From positions 310,001-374,000 of the forward strand of contig CAVXNJ010000010.1 of the NCBI GenBank assembly GCA_963763135.1: 64,000 nucleotides of DNA. The letters run 5' to 3'. This stretch comes from JANMZO01 sp963763135 (lineage in GTDB: Bacteria > Actinomycetota > Acidimicrobiia > Acidimicrobiales > JANYDT01). A program made the position numbers and the translations under genes. This document shows, piece by piece, positions 42,239-52,074 of this stretch. The notes beneath the pieces are model-generated. The model did not search any database. It saw nothing but the letters and a program-made list of their open reading frames with translations, and was not told the DNA's origin. Each line of letters starts with the position of its first letter. Position 1 is the stretch's first letter.

Positions 42239-45200
42239 TCAGAGATTCGGCTGACGCCCCAGGGTTCCGACGAGCGACAGCAGGTAGTCGGGGCTGGCGA
42301 CGCGACTCGATTCGGCAGCGGCCCCGGCCAGCCGGTCTCGGAGTCCGAGTTCTTTCACGGCCGATTCATTGTTGGCGTCGGCGATGAACGCCTGAAGGGT
42401 GGATACGTGCTTCGACCAAAGAGCCTGATCGAACTCCTGCTTGGAACGCAGCCGGGCCGCGTACCAATCGCTTCCCAAAAGGTGCTCACGTGTGAACAAC
42501 GCCCGAAGCTTAGGGTCGGCACGATCCATTCCTTCGTATTCGCCGTAGGCCATCACGTAGAGAAGAGCTCGCAACGGCGGGCATGCCATGTCGATGGTGC
42601 CGTCGTCGAAGTAGCTCTGGGCGACGCGCTCGTGCGTTGAACAGACATTGTCCATCCCGTCGACAAACACGTCCATGTCTTGAATTTCGGGCCGCAACAT
42701 CTCGTCGGTGAAAATCGAATGGGGATGGGTGAACACGCGGCCGAAGAACACGCGGCCGAACTTTGCGGTGATTCGGTAACCGAGCCGGCTCGCTTCAACT
42801 GTCCGGCCGTTCCATTCGAAGTCCTCACACTTCTCGAGGTATCCGTGCTCGAGAAGAAACGCGGGTTGGCGTTCCTCTGCGGTCATTCGGGTCCAGACCT
42901 CAGGCACCAGCAGGCTGACGTCGTGGTCGAATCGAACCTTTGGCCCGACATGACCTGCCGCCGAGAGGAACGAGGGATGGCCGCCAAGGATGTGACCGAC
43001 CAACGCCGCGTTGAGGTCGATGATCGCGGGCAGCGCGTTGAACGGCCCCTTGGTGAGGGCTCCTTCAGAACCTGCCCCCGTGGTCGACGGTGACTTGCCC
43101 GTCATCGAGCTGATGAACTCCATGAACAACTCGGGCAGTTCCATGTAGTGCACCGGGTTGTACACCGCCAGCGATCGGATGTTGTCCTTCGGTTCGGGAG
43201 GGTTGTTCCGCCGACCGGGAACGATGGCGTCGACGGGGATGAACAACGGTGCGTCGGCGGTGAGCCGGCGGTGCAGTCGGGTCGCCATGCGGGCCAGATG
43301 CACGCCACGGGCGTCGACAACATCGGGTCGAATCTGGAGATACCGCGGGTTCTTCGACGGCTTCCCGTCGACCATTCGAGGATGTGCCGACGAGACGAAG
43401 AATGTGGGCCCGGGTTCGCCTACAGCGACCGAACGAACGAGTTGCTGCATGGGTCCGGTGAATTTTGAAAACCCGATTGCCTCGTCGGTCAGCGCAATCG
43501 CATCAGCCTGACCCAACGGCTCGAAATTCGAAATGAAGTTGTCGGGCTGGGCGAGTTCGAGTTCCGTGAGTTTGTCGTAACCACGATGAATCGCTTCATC
43601 GGGCCGTTGGAACAACTTCTGTTCGCAGTTCTGTACGAACTTGCGTGAGGGCTCGCCGTTCTCGCCGGGCACGATCACCGAGGCCGTGATGTCGTCTTCC
43701 ATTTGAACTTTGGCCGCGGGGTGGTAGTCCTCGCGCAGGCCGAAAACGCGCCAGGCACCGTCGCTGTCGAAACCCATCCGAAGGTAACTTGAGTCGAGCT
43801 TGCGGTTGTCGCATTTCAGTTCGTTGCCCGCACTGCCGTTCACGATGTCAACCGAGAAATGGGACCGCCAATTCTCGCCCCATTCTTGAATGTAGTGCCG
43901 CTTCACTACAAACACTATTTCCTTCAAATACTGAGGTGTGGAGCGAAGCCAACCATTGAAATCCGGTGTGTACTCCAGATCATTGGGAGTCAACAGTTTG
44001 ATCACTGAACCCAACGACCGCTCGGAACTGAGGATCGGTCGATGATCCGGACGACGATTTGCCGTGGGCAGGTACCGATCCGAGTAATCGTGGTCGATCA
44101 ATTCCGCCACGCGGTCCATGTCGCGATCAAAGTCGGCCACGAACACCGGACCCGGAAGAATGGCGTCGGAGATCGCCTTGGAGATTTCCGACTTTCCCCC
44201 GCCCGAAACCGTGCACGGTTTATGGCAGAACAATCCCTCGGCTGCGGTTCCGATCAGATGCCAGGCGGAATGACCCGGCGGTTGCTCAATGCGCACCTTG
44301 TAACCGGACGGTCGCACGTAAGTACGACGCGCGAGAAGCGGGAGCGTGTGGGTCTGATCCTCCTCCTCACCCTCCCACGTCACGGTCTGTGCAGTGAGAT
44401 CGAACGCAACGTCTTCGGGTACGTAGATGATGTCGGGGTAGGCCCGATCGACGGCATAGCCTTCGGGCTTCAGCTCCATGACCGACGCGTAGCGTTCAAC
44501 CATGTCCTCGAAGGAGTGACCACGCTGTTGCACGTGCCGGTCGCCGAAGAACTCCTCCCCCAAGTCGTAGGAGGGATACACGATTGCCCCGCCAGCGTGT
44601 TCCTCTTCCGCCAAACCGTAGAGATTGGCTGAATAACTGATCTGCGTTTTAACTTCTTTTTTGCAGTAACCAAAGTAGTTGTCGGCAATTATCGTGAATA
44701 TAACTCCCGATGAATCGCGTGAACAAACCTTGAAGGCCGACCCTCCGTTGTAGCGTTCATCAGGTTTCGTCCAGCACATTCCGTCGCGGCGTTGGCGAGC
44801 AGTCGCGTCATCGACATGCGGAAGCCCGAGTTCCTGTTTCGTACACGCCGTCAGGTGGGGGGCCAAAATCACGCATCCGCTGTGGCCGGTCCAGCCGTCG
44901 GGGTCGAGCGCCGCGTCGTTGGCCGGAAGGAATGGGTCACCGCCGTTGCCGAAGATGCTCTCGACGAAGTCGAGATTGGAGACCAGCGAACCGGGGGCGA
45001 AGAACCGCACCTCCATACGTTTCTCCGTGATGAAGCCTTCCACCGCCGGAACCACGAGGGGACGCATCAGAAGTGACACCAGGCACGCCGGTGCGTCGGG
45101 TTCACCATCGGTGTAAGGAAGGCGTGAAATATCGAGTGGCGGCCGAAGCGCCCGCTCCAGGAGTCGTAGAAATGTGACAGGTGGCACGGCGAATTTGTCG

Positions 45201-45562
45201 TCGGGCACCGCGATCTCGCCTTCGACGATATGGAACACACCTTTGGTCGTACGACGATCATTGACGGGATTGTGCAGGACCCCGTTGCGCAGGCGGTAAC
45301 TCTTGACCAAGGGTGACGAGTAGCTGTCACCGAGCTTCGGCAGTGACAGTTCTCGGGCCATGCCCGCTCGATCAAGCGCAAACGTGCTGCTCGGGAGGTG
45401 CGGCACGTCTCCGTACTCCGCGAACGTCTGGTCAAGGTAGGCCTGGATTCGGCTGTCTACCGGACAAAGCCCGTGCGCTCTGGCCGCCTTGGCCACCCAC
45501 AGCCGGAATGCAATTTCCTGCGGTAGATCAGAGGAATTGTGTTGGAGGTCAGTCAGGGTCAT
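42239..45562 (-). CDS. Probable PPi-dependent phosphoenolpyruvate carboxykinase
   Basis: 1107 residues from ATG 45562 with a strong GGAAGGAACG ribosome site. The length and gross pattern fit PPi-type PEPCK (EC 4.1.1.38) of Propionibacterium and Entamoeba: OAA + PPi to PEP + Pi + CO2, or the reverse. YFGYCKKEVKTQ and AEEEHAGGA resemble the Lys and His metal-site segments of GTP-PEPCK. SGGGKSEISK (about residue 455) stands where the P-loop would be, and FVADFD follows like the catalytic Asp segment. No nucleotide-binding domain is evident. This is from memory of the family, not a search. Confidence 0.7.
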   Translation of the reverse strand: MTLTDLQHNSSDLPQEIAFRLWVAKAARAHGLCPVDSRIQAYLDQTFAEYGDVPHLPSSTFALDRAGMARELSLPKLGDSYSSPLVKSYRLRNGVLHNPVNDRRTTKGVFHIVEGEIAVPDDKFAVPPVTFLRLLERALRPPLDISRLPYTDGEPDAPACLVSLLMRPLVVPAVEGFITEKRMEVRFFAPGSLVSNLDFVESIFGNGGDPFLPANDAALDPDGWTGHSGCVILAPHLTACTKQELGLPHVDDATARQRRDGMCWTKPDERYNGGSAFKVCSRDSSGVIFTIIADNYFGYCKKEVKTQISYSANLYGLAEEEHAGGAIVYPSYDLGEEFFGDRHVQQRGHSFEDMVERYASVMELKPEGYAVDRAYPDIIYVPEDVAFDLTAQTVTWEGEEEDQTHTLPLLARRTYVRPSGYKVRIEQPPGHSAWHLIGTAAEGLFCHKPCTVSGGGKSEISKAISDAILPGPVFVADFDRDMDRVAELIDHDYSDRYLPTANRRPDHRPILSSERSLGSVIKLLTPNDLEYTPDFNGWLRSTPQYLKEIVFVVKRHYIQEWGENWRSHFSVDIVNGSAGNELKCDNRKLDSSYLRMGFDSDGAWRVFGLREDYHPAAKVQMEDDITASVIVPGENGEPSRKFVQNCEQKLFQRPDEAIHRGYDKLTELELAQPDNFISNFEPLGQADAIALTDEAIGFSKFTGPMQQLVRSVAVGEPGPTFFVSSAHPRMVDGKPSKNPRYLQIRPDVVDARGVHLARMATRLHRRLTADAPLFIPVDAIVPGRRNNPPEPKDNIRSLAVYNPVHYMELPELFMEFISSMTGKSPSTTGAGSEGALTKGPFNALPAIIDLNAALVGHILGGHPSFLSAAGHVGPKVRFDHDVSLLVPEVWTRMTAEERQPAFLLEHGYLEKCEDFEWNGRTVEASRLGYRITAKFGRVFFGRVFTHPHSIFTDEMLRPEIQDMDVFVDGMDNVCSTHERVAQSYFDDGTIDMACPPLRALLYVMAYGEYEGMDRADPKLRALFTREHLLGSDWYAARLRSKQEFDQALWSKHVSTLQAFIADANNESAVKELGLRDRLAGAAAESSRVASPDYLLSLVGTLGRQPNL

Positions 45563-45750
45563 GCTCGTTCCTTCCAAAATGGCGCATATTGCACCGGTTC
45601 CCAATGACAGGTTCTCACAGTCCAAACCCCCGTCGATGCACGGCGCGCCCTGCGACGTTTCCGACGCGTGAACTCACCCTATGACCAGGCTGAAGAACAT
45701 CAGAAGAACGGCAAAAGAGAACGTACGAACAGAAACAGCTGAAGAGAACA

Positions 45751-47055
45751 TCAGAACAAATCGAGGAAACGGTCGATCACTTTTGTGTTGAAGTGCAGAC
45801 TTTCGATCGGCACCCGCTCGTCGATGCTGTGAAAAAGACTCCAAAAATCGAGATCGGATGGGAGCAGGAGCGGGTTGAACCCGAAGCACTCAATTCCGAG
45901 TCGTTGAAGATGGGTTGCGTCAGTGCCCCCGGACAGCATGAACGGCGACGACATTGCCGTGGGGTCCTGCGACTGGACCGCGTCGAGCGTGGCTTGCCAC
46001 ACCCGCGAGGCCGCCGTGTCGGGGGTGGGAGTCAGACCCGCGGTGCGGGCCAACTCGACGATCTCAACCTGATCCCCGAGCACCGCGGTGAGCTCACCCC
46101 AGAACTCCTCCCAGCGACCGGGTAAGTAACGTACGTCGAGTTCCGCGTGGGCCCGACCCGGTATGACGTTGCTCTGGTAGCCCGCCCACAACCGGGTGGC
46201 GTGTGCCGTGTTGCGCAGACCCGAGGCCAGGTTCGCGGCCTCGGTGCCGGCAAAACGCAGCGCAGCTTCGGGGTCGTCGGGGTCGAAGCCGACCCCGTTC
46301 ACTTCGCACAGCGCCCGCAGTAGGACCTCAACCTGTGGCGTGAGGTGGATCGGGAAGCGATCGGCGGTCAGGCGTCCGATCGCCTCGCCGAGAACTCGCA
46401 CCGGGTTCTCGTCGTAGATGCGTGAAGCGTGCGCCGGCCGGCCCGATGCCGTCACCTGCAACGCTGCCCAACCCTTTTCCGCCGAATGCACCGGGTAAAG
46501 CCGTTGATCCCTGGCGACGGTGATACTCCACCCGCCGCCCTCGCCGATCGCGGTGCGGCAGCCTTCGAATAGATCGGCACGGTTCGCTACCAGCCACTCT
46601 GCTCCGAGCACCCCGGCGTTCTCCTCGTCGGCCAGAAAGGCCAACACCAATGGACGCCGGGGCAGACGACCGCCGCGAACCCGGTCGCGCACGATCGTGA
46701 TCACACTTGCCGCCATGTTCTTCATGTCGACGGCGCCACGGCCCCAGACGAAGCCGTCGACCACTTCGCCCGACAGCGGATGGAAGGTCCAATCGTCGGC
46801 TTCCGCCGGCACGACATCGAGGTGCATGTGGATGAGCAACGGATCGAGATCGTTGTTCTGGCCGGGCACCCGGCAGATGAGATTCGCGCGTCCGCGTTCG
46901 CTTTCGACGATCGTGCTTTCCAGACCTACATCACTCAACAACTCGGCGACAAACTCCGCAGCACCCCGCTCACCCGGTCCGCCGAGCCGTGTGTCGTGCC
47001 GGATCAGGTCGGAGCACAACCCAATTGTCGCCTCCCACCATCGAGCTTCCGTCAT
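45751..47055 (-). CDS. M20-family metallopeptidase
   Basis: 434 residues from ATG 47055. Metal ligands: HMHLDVVPA, RGAVDMKN, ADEENAGVLGAEWL and a C-terminal His in LFHSIDERVP. The lid/dimerisation domain lies around residues 185-310. Such enzymes hydrolyse N-acyl amino acids or dipeptides using two Zn2+. Substrate unknown. The 188-nt gap upstream of its neighbour's start at 45562 holds no recognised feature. Confidence 0.88.
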   Translation of the reverse strand: MTEARWWEATIGLCSDLIRHDTRLGGPGERGAAEFVAELLSDVGLESTIVESERGRANLICRVPGQNNDLDPLLIHMHLDVVPAEADDWTFHPLSGEVVDGFVWGRGAVDMKNMAASVITIVRDRVRGGRLPRRPLVLAFLADEENAGVLGAEWLVANRADLFEGCRTAIGEGGGWSITVARDQRLYPVHSAEKGWAALQVTASGRPAHASRIYDENPVRVLGEAIGRLTADRFPIHLTPQVEVLLRALCEVNGVGFDPDDPEAALRFAGTEAANLASGLRNTAHATRLWAGYQSNVIPGRAHAELDVRYLPGRWEEFWGELTAVLGDQVEIVELARTAGLTPTPDTAASRVWQATLDAVQSQDPTAMSSPFMLSGGTDATHLQRLGIECFGFNPLLLPSDLDFWSLFHSIDERVPIESLHFNTKVIDRFLDLF

Positions 47056-47127
47056 CGTTCTCCCGGGTTCGTATCCGTCGGACACACATCATGACATCGG
47101 CCACGTTTGGCTCCTACGCTGGTCGGT

Positions 47128-48777
47128 GTGAGTTCACCACGTGCCGGCCAACCCGCCCAGATCAACGACCTGGAGGACATCGCGCAGCTCGTCACTGCGT
47201 ATTACGCGCTGACCCCCGACCTGACCGATCCAGCGCAGCGCGTCGCGTTCGGCACGTCGGGCCATCGTGGGTCCAGCCTCGATGGGGCGTTCAACGAAGC
47301 GCACATCGCGGCCACGACCCAGGCGATCTGTGAGTACCGCACCACGCAGGCGATTGCGGGTCCACTGTTCCTTGGCCGCGACACCCATGCGCTGAGTGTT
47401 CCCGCTCACACCACAGCGTTGGAGGTCCTCGCGGCGAACGGCGTCACCGTGATGATCGACGCCGCTGACCGTTACGCGCCGACACCTGCGGTCTCGCATG
47501 CGATCGTGGTGGCCAACCGCGGCCGGGCCGTCACCGACACGGCACGGGCCGACGGAATCGTTGTCACCCCGTCGCACAATCCGCCTCGAGACGGCGGGTT
47601 CAAGTACAACCCTCCCCACGGCGGTCCGGCCGATACCGACGCGACCGGTTGGATCGCCGCACGGGCGAACCAGATCCTCGAAGCGGGGAGCAAGGACGTT
47701 CGGCGGGTTTCGTTCGCGAGCGCACGCGCCGCCGATACTACGCACACGTACGACTATCTCGGCAGGTATGTCGACGATCTGCCGAACGTCGTCGACATCG
47801 ACGCCATCCGGGCCGCCGGAGTACGCATCGGTGCCGACCCCCTCGGTGGCGCGAGTGTCGATTACTGGGGTGCCATCGCTGAACGCCACCGGCTCGACCT
47901 CACCGTGATCAACCCGGTTGTCGACCCCACATGGCGCTTCATGACGCTCGATTGGGATGGCAAGATCCGCATGGACTGCTCGTCACCGAACGCCATGGCG
48001 TCTCTCATCGCCAACCGCAACGCGTTCCAGATTTCCACCGGCAACGACGCCGACTCCGATCGCCACGGCATCGTGACGCCCGACGGCGGCCTCATGAACC
48101 CGAACCACTATCTCGCCGTGGCGATCGACTACCTCTTCGCCCACCGCACGGGTTGGCGGGCCGACTGCGCCATCGGCAAGACCCTCGTGTCGTCGACGAT
48201 GATCGACCGGGTGGCCGGAGCGTTGGGCCGCCGGCTGATCGAGGTTCCGGTCGGATTCAAGTGGTTCGTGCCCGGACTCTCCGACGGCTCGGTCGGCTTC
48301 GGCGGCGAAGAGTCGGCGGGGGCGTCGTTTCTCCGCCGCGACGGCAGCGTATGGACCACCGACAAAGACGGCATCATCCTGTGTCTCCTCGCGGCCGAGA
48401 TCCTTGCCGTCACGGGCACGTCGCCCAGTGAGCACTATCGCCGGCTGACCGACTCGTTCGGCGACCCGTCGTATGCCCGGGTGGATGCTCCCACGACCCG
48501 CGAGCAGAAGGCCGTGCTCGGCAAGTTGTCCCCGGAGCAGGTGACCGCAACAACGTTGGCGGGCGAAGCCATCACGGCCAAGCTCACCGCTGCACCGGGC
48601 AACGGCGCTTCGATCGGAGGGCTCAAGGTCACGACGGAAAACGCCTGGTTCGCGGCCCGACCGAGCGGCACCGAAGACGTCTACAAGATTTACGCCGAAT
48701 CGTTCCGAGGTCCTGAGCACCTGGCCGAAGTGCAGGCCGCGGCCAAGGCCCTGGTGAGCGACGTCCTCAACGCGTAG
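47128..48777 (+). CDS. pgm: Phosphoglucomutase (alpha-D-glucose-1,6-bisphosphate-dependent)
   Basis: 549 residues from GTG 47128. The family's four loops are clear: active Ser in VVTPSHNPPRDGGFKYN, metal loop GNDADSDRHG, sugar loop FGGEESAGAS and phosphate loop RPSGTEDVYKIY. It interconverts glucose-1- and glucose-6-phosphate, linking glycolysis with polysaccharide and trehalose metabolism. Length is normal for the bacterial Pgm (not the shorter PMM/PGM) type. Confidence 0.93.
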   Translation: MSSPRAGQPAQINDLEDIAQLVTAYYALTPDLTDPAQRVAFGTSGHRGSSLDGAFNEAHIAATTQAICEYRTTQAIAGPLFLGRDTHALSVPAHTTALEVLAANGVTVMIDAADRYAPTPAVSHAIVVANRGRAVTDTARADGIVVTPSHNPPRDGGFKYNPPHGGPADTDATGWIAARANQILEAGSKDVRRVSFASARAADTTHTYDYLGRYVDDLPNVVDIDAIRAAGVRIGADPLGGASVDYWGAIAERHRLDLTVINPVVDPTWRFMTLDWDGKIRMDCSSPNAMASLIANRNAFQISTGNDADSDRHGIVTPDGGLMNPNHYLAVAIDYLFAHRTGWRADCAIGKTLVSSTMIDRVAGALGRRLIEVPVGFKWFVPGLSDGSVGFGGEESAGASFLRRDGSVWTTDKDGIILCLLAAEILAVTGTSPSEHYRRLTDSFGDPSYARVDAPTTREQKAVLGKLSPEQVTATTLAGEAITAKLTAAPGNGASIGGLKVTTENAWFAARPSGTEDVYKIYAESFRGPEHLAEVQAAAKALVSDVLNA

Positions 48778-48803
48778 CTCGACGAAGGACCGCCGAACTT
48801 CTT

Positions 48804-48923
48804 GTTTATGTAGCCGGAGTGGGCAGTATTTGGTTCCAACGGCTACATGAACGAGGGCGTCGCGTTTACGTAGCCGGAGTGGGCAGTATTTGGTTCCAAC
48901 GGCTACATGAACGAGGGTGTCGA
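48804..48923. repeat. 60-bp tandem duplicated element with internal dyads
   Basis: Two head-to-tail copies of a 60-bp unit, ~95% identical, precede the ABC operon. Each has GTAGCCG and CGGCTAC arms about 23 nt apart and an internal palindrome TTGGTTCCAA. The copies lie at 48804-48863 and 48864-48923. Coding potential is weak in all frames. A twin operator or structured leader for the ABC operon is possible. Confidence 0.75.
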
Positions 48924-49000
48924 AAGGACCGAATGACCTCCGGCGTTGGGAGGTTCGGCATTTCCGATTGGCCCGCCGGACGAGAGAATATGGACGCACC

Positions 49001-50122
49001 ATGTTTTTAGCGTTCAAGGAGATGCGCCGGGCGAAGGCGCGCTTTGGGCTCCTCATGGGAGCGATCGGGCTACTGGTCTTTTTGATCCTGTTCCAGCAGT
49101 CCCTCCAGAACGGTCTGCTCACGGGTTTTGTCGGAGGTATCCGAAATCAAAGCGCTCCGGTCCTGGTGTTCAGTGTCGACGGACGGCGCAACATCCAAGG
49201 CAGCGTGATCACTCCCCCGCTGGAACAGGCGATCCGAGCGACGAAAGGAATCGGAAGCGCCGGTCGCATCGGACAGGGCACCTTCACGGTCACCGCAGGC
49301 GGGGAACTACGTGACGCATCGATCATTGGCTACGACGACGCTGCGCTCGGCGCACCGCGGACACTGGTGAAGGGTCGCTATGCGAAGTCCCTCGACGAAG
49401 CCGTCGCACCCGAGTCCGACGCGGCGAACGGATTCGATGTTGGAGACCGGGTCGTTCTCACTCCCGGCGATCGGACCATCACGGTGGTGGGCCTCGCCCG
49501 CGACGTGCAACTCAACGTCACCCCGACCCTCTATGGCATCTATGACACGTACGTCGCCGCCGTCAAGGCCCGCAATCCCGATGCCCTCACCCCGCTTCCC
49601 AACGTGATCGCGCTTGCTCCTGCGGCGGGCGTGAGCGCAGCCGATCTCGTGCGGGCGGTGAACACGGCGAACCCCGAAGCAGATGCTCTCGTTCGCTCCG
49701 ACGCCGCCAACAAAGCACCGGGTGTATCGCAGGTGCGTCAATCGTTCCAGGTGATCTTTCTCCTTTACGGCCTGGTCGTGCCCTTCGTCACCGGTCTGTT
49801 CTTCCTGATCATCACGTTCCAAAAGGCCGGCTCCCTGACCCTGCTTCGGGCGATAGGCGCACCGTCGAGGAAGCTGGTCTCCGCCTTACTCCTCCAAGTG
49901 GTGGTCGTGATCGGGGTCGGGTTGCTCATCGGGATCGGGGCCTACGCACCGATCTCGGTCCAGCGTCTTGGCGGTATCTCGCTGCGGTTCGAAACGGGAG
50001 CTGTCGTCTTCTGGAGCATCACGCTCATGCTGTTCGGTTTACTAAGCGCGCTTGTCAGCGCGAACCGCGTTCTGAAGATCGATCCGATCGGCGCGACGAC
50101 CGGGGCTCAGGTGGGCGGATGA
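49001..50122 (+). CDS. ABC exporter FtsX-like permease, first subunit
   Basis: 373 residues from ATG 49001. One N-terminal membrane helix, a ~220-residue extracellular MacB-PCD-like domain, and three helices at the C-terminus in an FtsX pattern (LRAIGAPSRKLVSALLLQ). Such permeases usually drive mechanotransmission or lipid/peptide export rather than a channel. It overlaps the next permease by 4 nt (ATGA), implying coupled translation. Confidence 0.88.
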   Translation: MFLAFKEMRRAKARFGLLMGAIGLLVFLILFQQSLQNGLLTGFVGGIRNQSAPVLVFSVDGRRNIQGSVITPPLEQAIRATKGIGSAGRIGQGTFTVTAGGELRDASIIGYDDAALGAPRTLVKGRYAKSLDEAVAPESDAANGFDVGDRVVLTPGDRTITVVGLARDVQLNVTPTLYGIYDTYVAAVKARNPDALTPLPNVIALAPAAGVSAADLVRAVNTANPEADALVRSDAANKAPGVSQVRQSFQVIFLLYGLVVPFVTGLFFLIITFQKAGSLTLLRAIGAPSRKLVSALLLQVVVVIGVGLLIGIGAYAPISVQRLGGISLRFETGAVVFWSITLMLFGLLSALVSANRVLKIDPIGATTGAQVGG

Positions 50123-51231
50123 AGCTTGCCCTTCGGGAACTCCGTCGCCGACCCGGACGATTTGTGACCGCCACGTTGATTCTTCTACTCATAGCGCTGC
50201 TTCTGATGTTCCTCGGCGGTCTCGTCGACGGGCTGATCGACAACTCGACCGGGGCGGTCCGTTCACAGCAGGGCGACGGCATCGTGTTCTCCAGCACCGC
50301 CCGCGACTCGTTCCTCCGGTCCCGCATTGACCCGAGCCTGCGCGCTCAGATCGAAGCCGTACCGGGCGTCGCCAAGACCGGTGGGATCGGCATAGTCCAG
50401 CTCGGTGCACGCATTCCCGGGAACGGGCCGCGCGACCTGATCGACGTGGCCCTGTTCGGCACCGAGCTTCCACCGAGAGGGGTTCCGGGCATTCCGGCCA
50501 ACGGCAGCGCATACGCCGACGTCGTCCTCCGGGAACAGGGTGTTACGACCGGGATGACCATCCTCCTCGGGCCCGCACGATCACCGGTGAAGGTCATTGG
50601 CTTCGTCAACGACACCAACTACCTCGGGCAGGGAGCGCTCTGGGCCGCCCCCGATACGTGGCGCTCCGTGCTCTCGGCCAACCGACCCGGCGAGATTCTG
50701 GTCGACGGGGTGTTCCAGTCGTTGGTGGTGGTGGGAAACGGCCCAGACCCGGCAGCACTGCGCGCCCTTATCGACAAGACCACCGCCGGCAAGACGAAGA
50801 CCCTTTCGGTAAAAGCCGCCGCCTTTGCGATACCCGGCGTGAAGGAACAGCAGGGAACCTTCGGTCAGATCATCGGCGTGACGCTGGCCATCGCGGTCGT
50901 TGTCATCGCCTTGTTCTTCGCCTTGCTCACCGTCGAACGAACCGGCCTCTACGGCGTTCTGAAAGCACTCGGAGCGAGCTCCCGAACCCTCTTTGGCGGA
51001 GTCGTGCTGCAGGCCGTGATCGTGACACTCATCGCGTCGATCCTCGCCGGCGTGCTCGCGTTTCTGCTCGATGCCGTGATTCCTGCCAACTCCATCCCGT
51101 TCACCTTCGGAGTCCAGCGACTGGGCTCCAGCGTCATCTCGTTGCTGTTCGCCGCCGTCGTCGGCTGTGCGTTCTCGCTTCGTCGGGTGTTGCGCATCGA
51201 CCCGGCCCAAGCCATCGGAGGTTCCCTGTGA
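50119..51231 (+). CDS. ABC exporter FtsX-like permease, second subunit
   Basis: 370 residues with the same layout: an N-terminal helix, an extracellular domain and three C-terminal helices (VLKALGASSRTLFGGVVLQ). It resembles its partner but is clearly diverged, suggesting a heterodimeric pore as in DevBC-like systems. Translationally coupled both to the first permease and, by TGA/GTG overlap, to the ATPase gene. Confidence 0.88.
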   Translation: MKLALRELRRRPGRFVTATLILLLIALLLMFLGGLVDGLIDNSTGAVRSQQGDGIVFSSTARDSFLRSRIDPSLRAQIEAVPGVAKTGGIGIVQLGARIPGNGPRDLIDVALFGTELPPRGVPGIPANGSAYADVVLREQGVTTGMTILLGPARSPVKVIGFVNDTNYLGQGALWAAPDTWRSVLSANRPGEILVDGVFQSLVVVGNGPDPAALRALIDKTTAGKTKTLSVKAAAFAIPGVKEQQGTFGQIIGVTLAIAVVVIALFFALLTVERTGLYGVLKALGASSRTLFGGVVLQAVIVTLIASILAGVLAFLLDAVIPANSIPFTFGVQRLGSSVISLLFAAVVGCAFSLRRVLRIDPAQAIGGSL

Positions 51232-51971
51232 GCACCACCAGTCCCAACGACCGTGAAGCTCCGGCGGCAAGGGCCTCCGGTGGAGGCGTGGCCGAAGACA
51301 CGGCTGCTCTGCGAATGATCAACGTGCGCAAGGTCTACGACGTGGCCGACACCCAGGTGGTCGCGCTCGACAATGCGTCCCTCACCGTCGCCGACAACGA
51401 GATCGTTGCGTTGGTCGGGCCGTCGGGTTCCGGCAAGACCACACTGTGCACGATCGCCGGCGGCATCCTGTCGCCGACGTCGGGGACCGTGATCGTCGGC
51501 GGGCAGGACATCAGCGGCTTCAACAAGAAGGAACTCACGGAGTTTCGCCGCACTACGGTCGGCTTCGTGTTCCAGAGTGTCAACCTGGTGCCGTTCCTGA
51601 CCGCTCGGGAAAACCTGTTGGTCGTTGATGAACTCGGCCGTCGCACGGGGGCCGCAGCGAAGCAGCGGGCTGACCAACTGCTCGAGGAGCTCGGACTCAG
51701 TGACCGGGCGAAGAACCTGCCGTCGCAGCTCTCCGGTGGCCAGCGCCAGCGGGTGGCGATCGGACGGGCGCTGATGAACGAACCATCTCTCGTGCTGTTC
51801 GACGAGCCCACGTCGGCCCTCGACTCAAAACTTGGAGATCAGGTAATGCAGGTGATCCGCAGCGAAATGAAAGCTCGCGGCACGTCGGCGATCATCGTGA
51901 CCCACGACGAACGGGTTCTCCACTACGCGGACCGGGTCGTGCACATCAACGACGGCGTACTTCAGGCCTGA
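51228..51971 (+). CDS. ABC exporter ATPase (MacB/LolD/DevA type)
   Basis: 247 residues from GTG 51228, overlapping the permease stop. Walker A GPSGSGKTT, Q-loop VFQSVN, signature LSGGQRQR, Walker B LVLFDEPTSALD and the H-loop VTHDERV are intact. It powers the two FtsX-like permeases. No periplasmic adaptor gene follows. Substrate unknown; cell-envelope lipids or antimicrobial peptides are usual for the class. Confidence 0.92.
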   Translation: MSTTSPNDREAPAARASGGGVAEDTAALRMINVRKVYDVADTQVVALDNASLTVADNEIVALVGPSGSGKTTLCTIAGGILSPTSGTVIVGGQDISGFNKKELTEFRRTTVGFVFQSVNLVPFLTARENLLVVDELGRRTGAAAKQRADQLLEELGLSDRAKNLPSQLSGGQRQRVAIGRALMNEPSLVLFDEPTSALDSKLGDQVMQVIRSEMKARGTSAIIVTHDERVLHYADRVVHINDGVLQA

Positions 51972-52074
51972 GAGAACGGCTGGCGGATCGGATCGGCCGT
52001 CGGTAGGAGTTTTTTCTTTCGACTCCGCTATTTTCGGTTTCGCACATCCGGGTGCGTTTGAAAGGGAGCCGCTT

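Noticed and set aside
48804..48923. Possible CRISPR array
   Set aside because: Only two adjacent copies of a 60-bp unit with no unique spacers and no cas genes nearby.
47983..49122. 379-codon leftward frame crossing Pgm end, the 60-bp repeats and the permease start
   Set aside because: It is antisense to the conserved Pgm C-terminus and has repetitive, motif-free sequence over the duplicated element.
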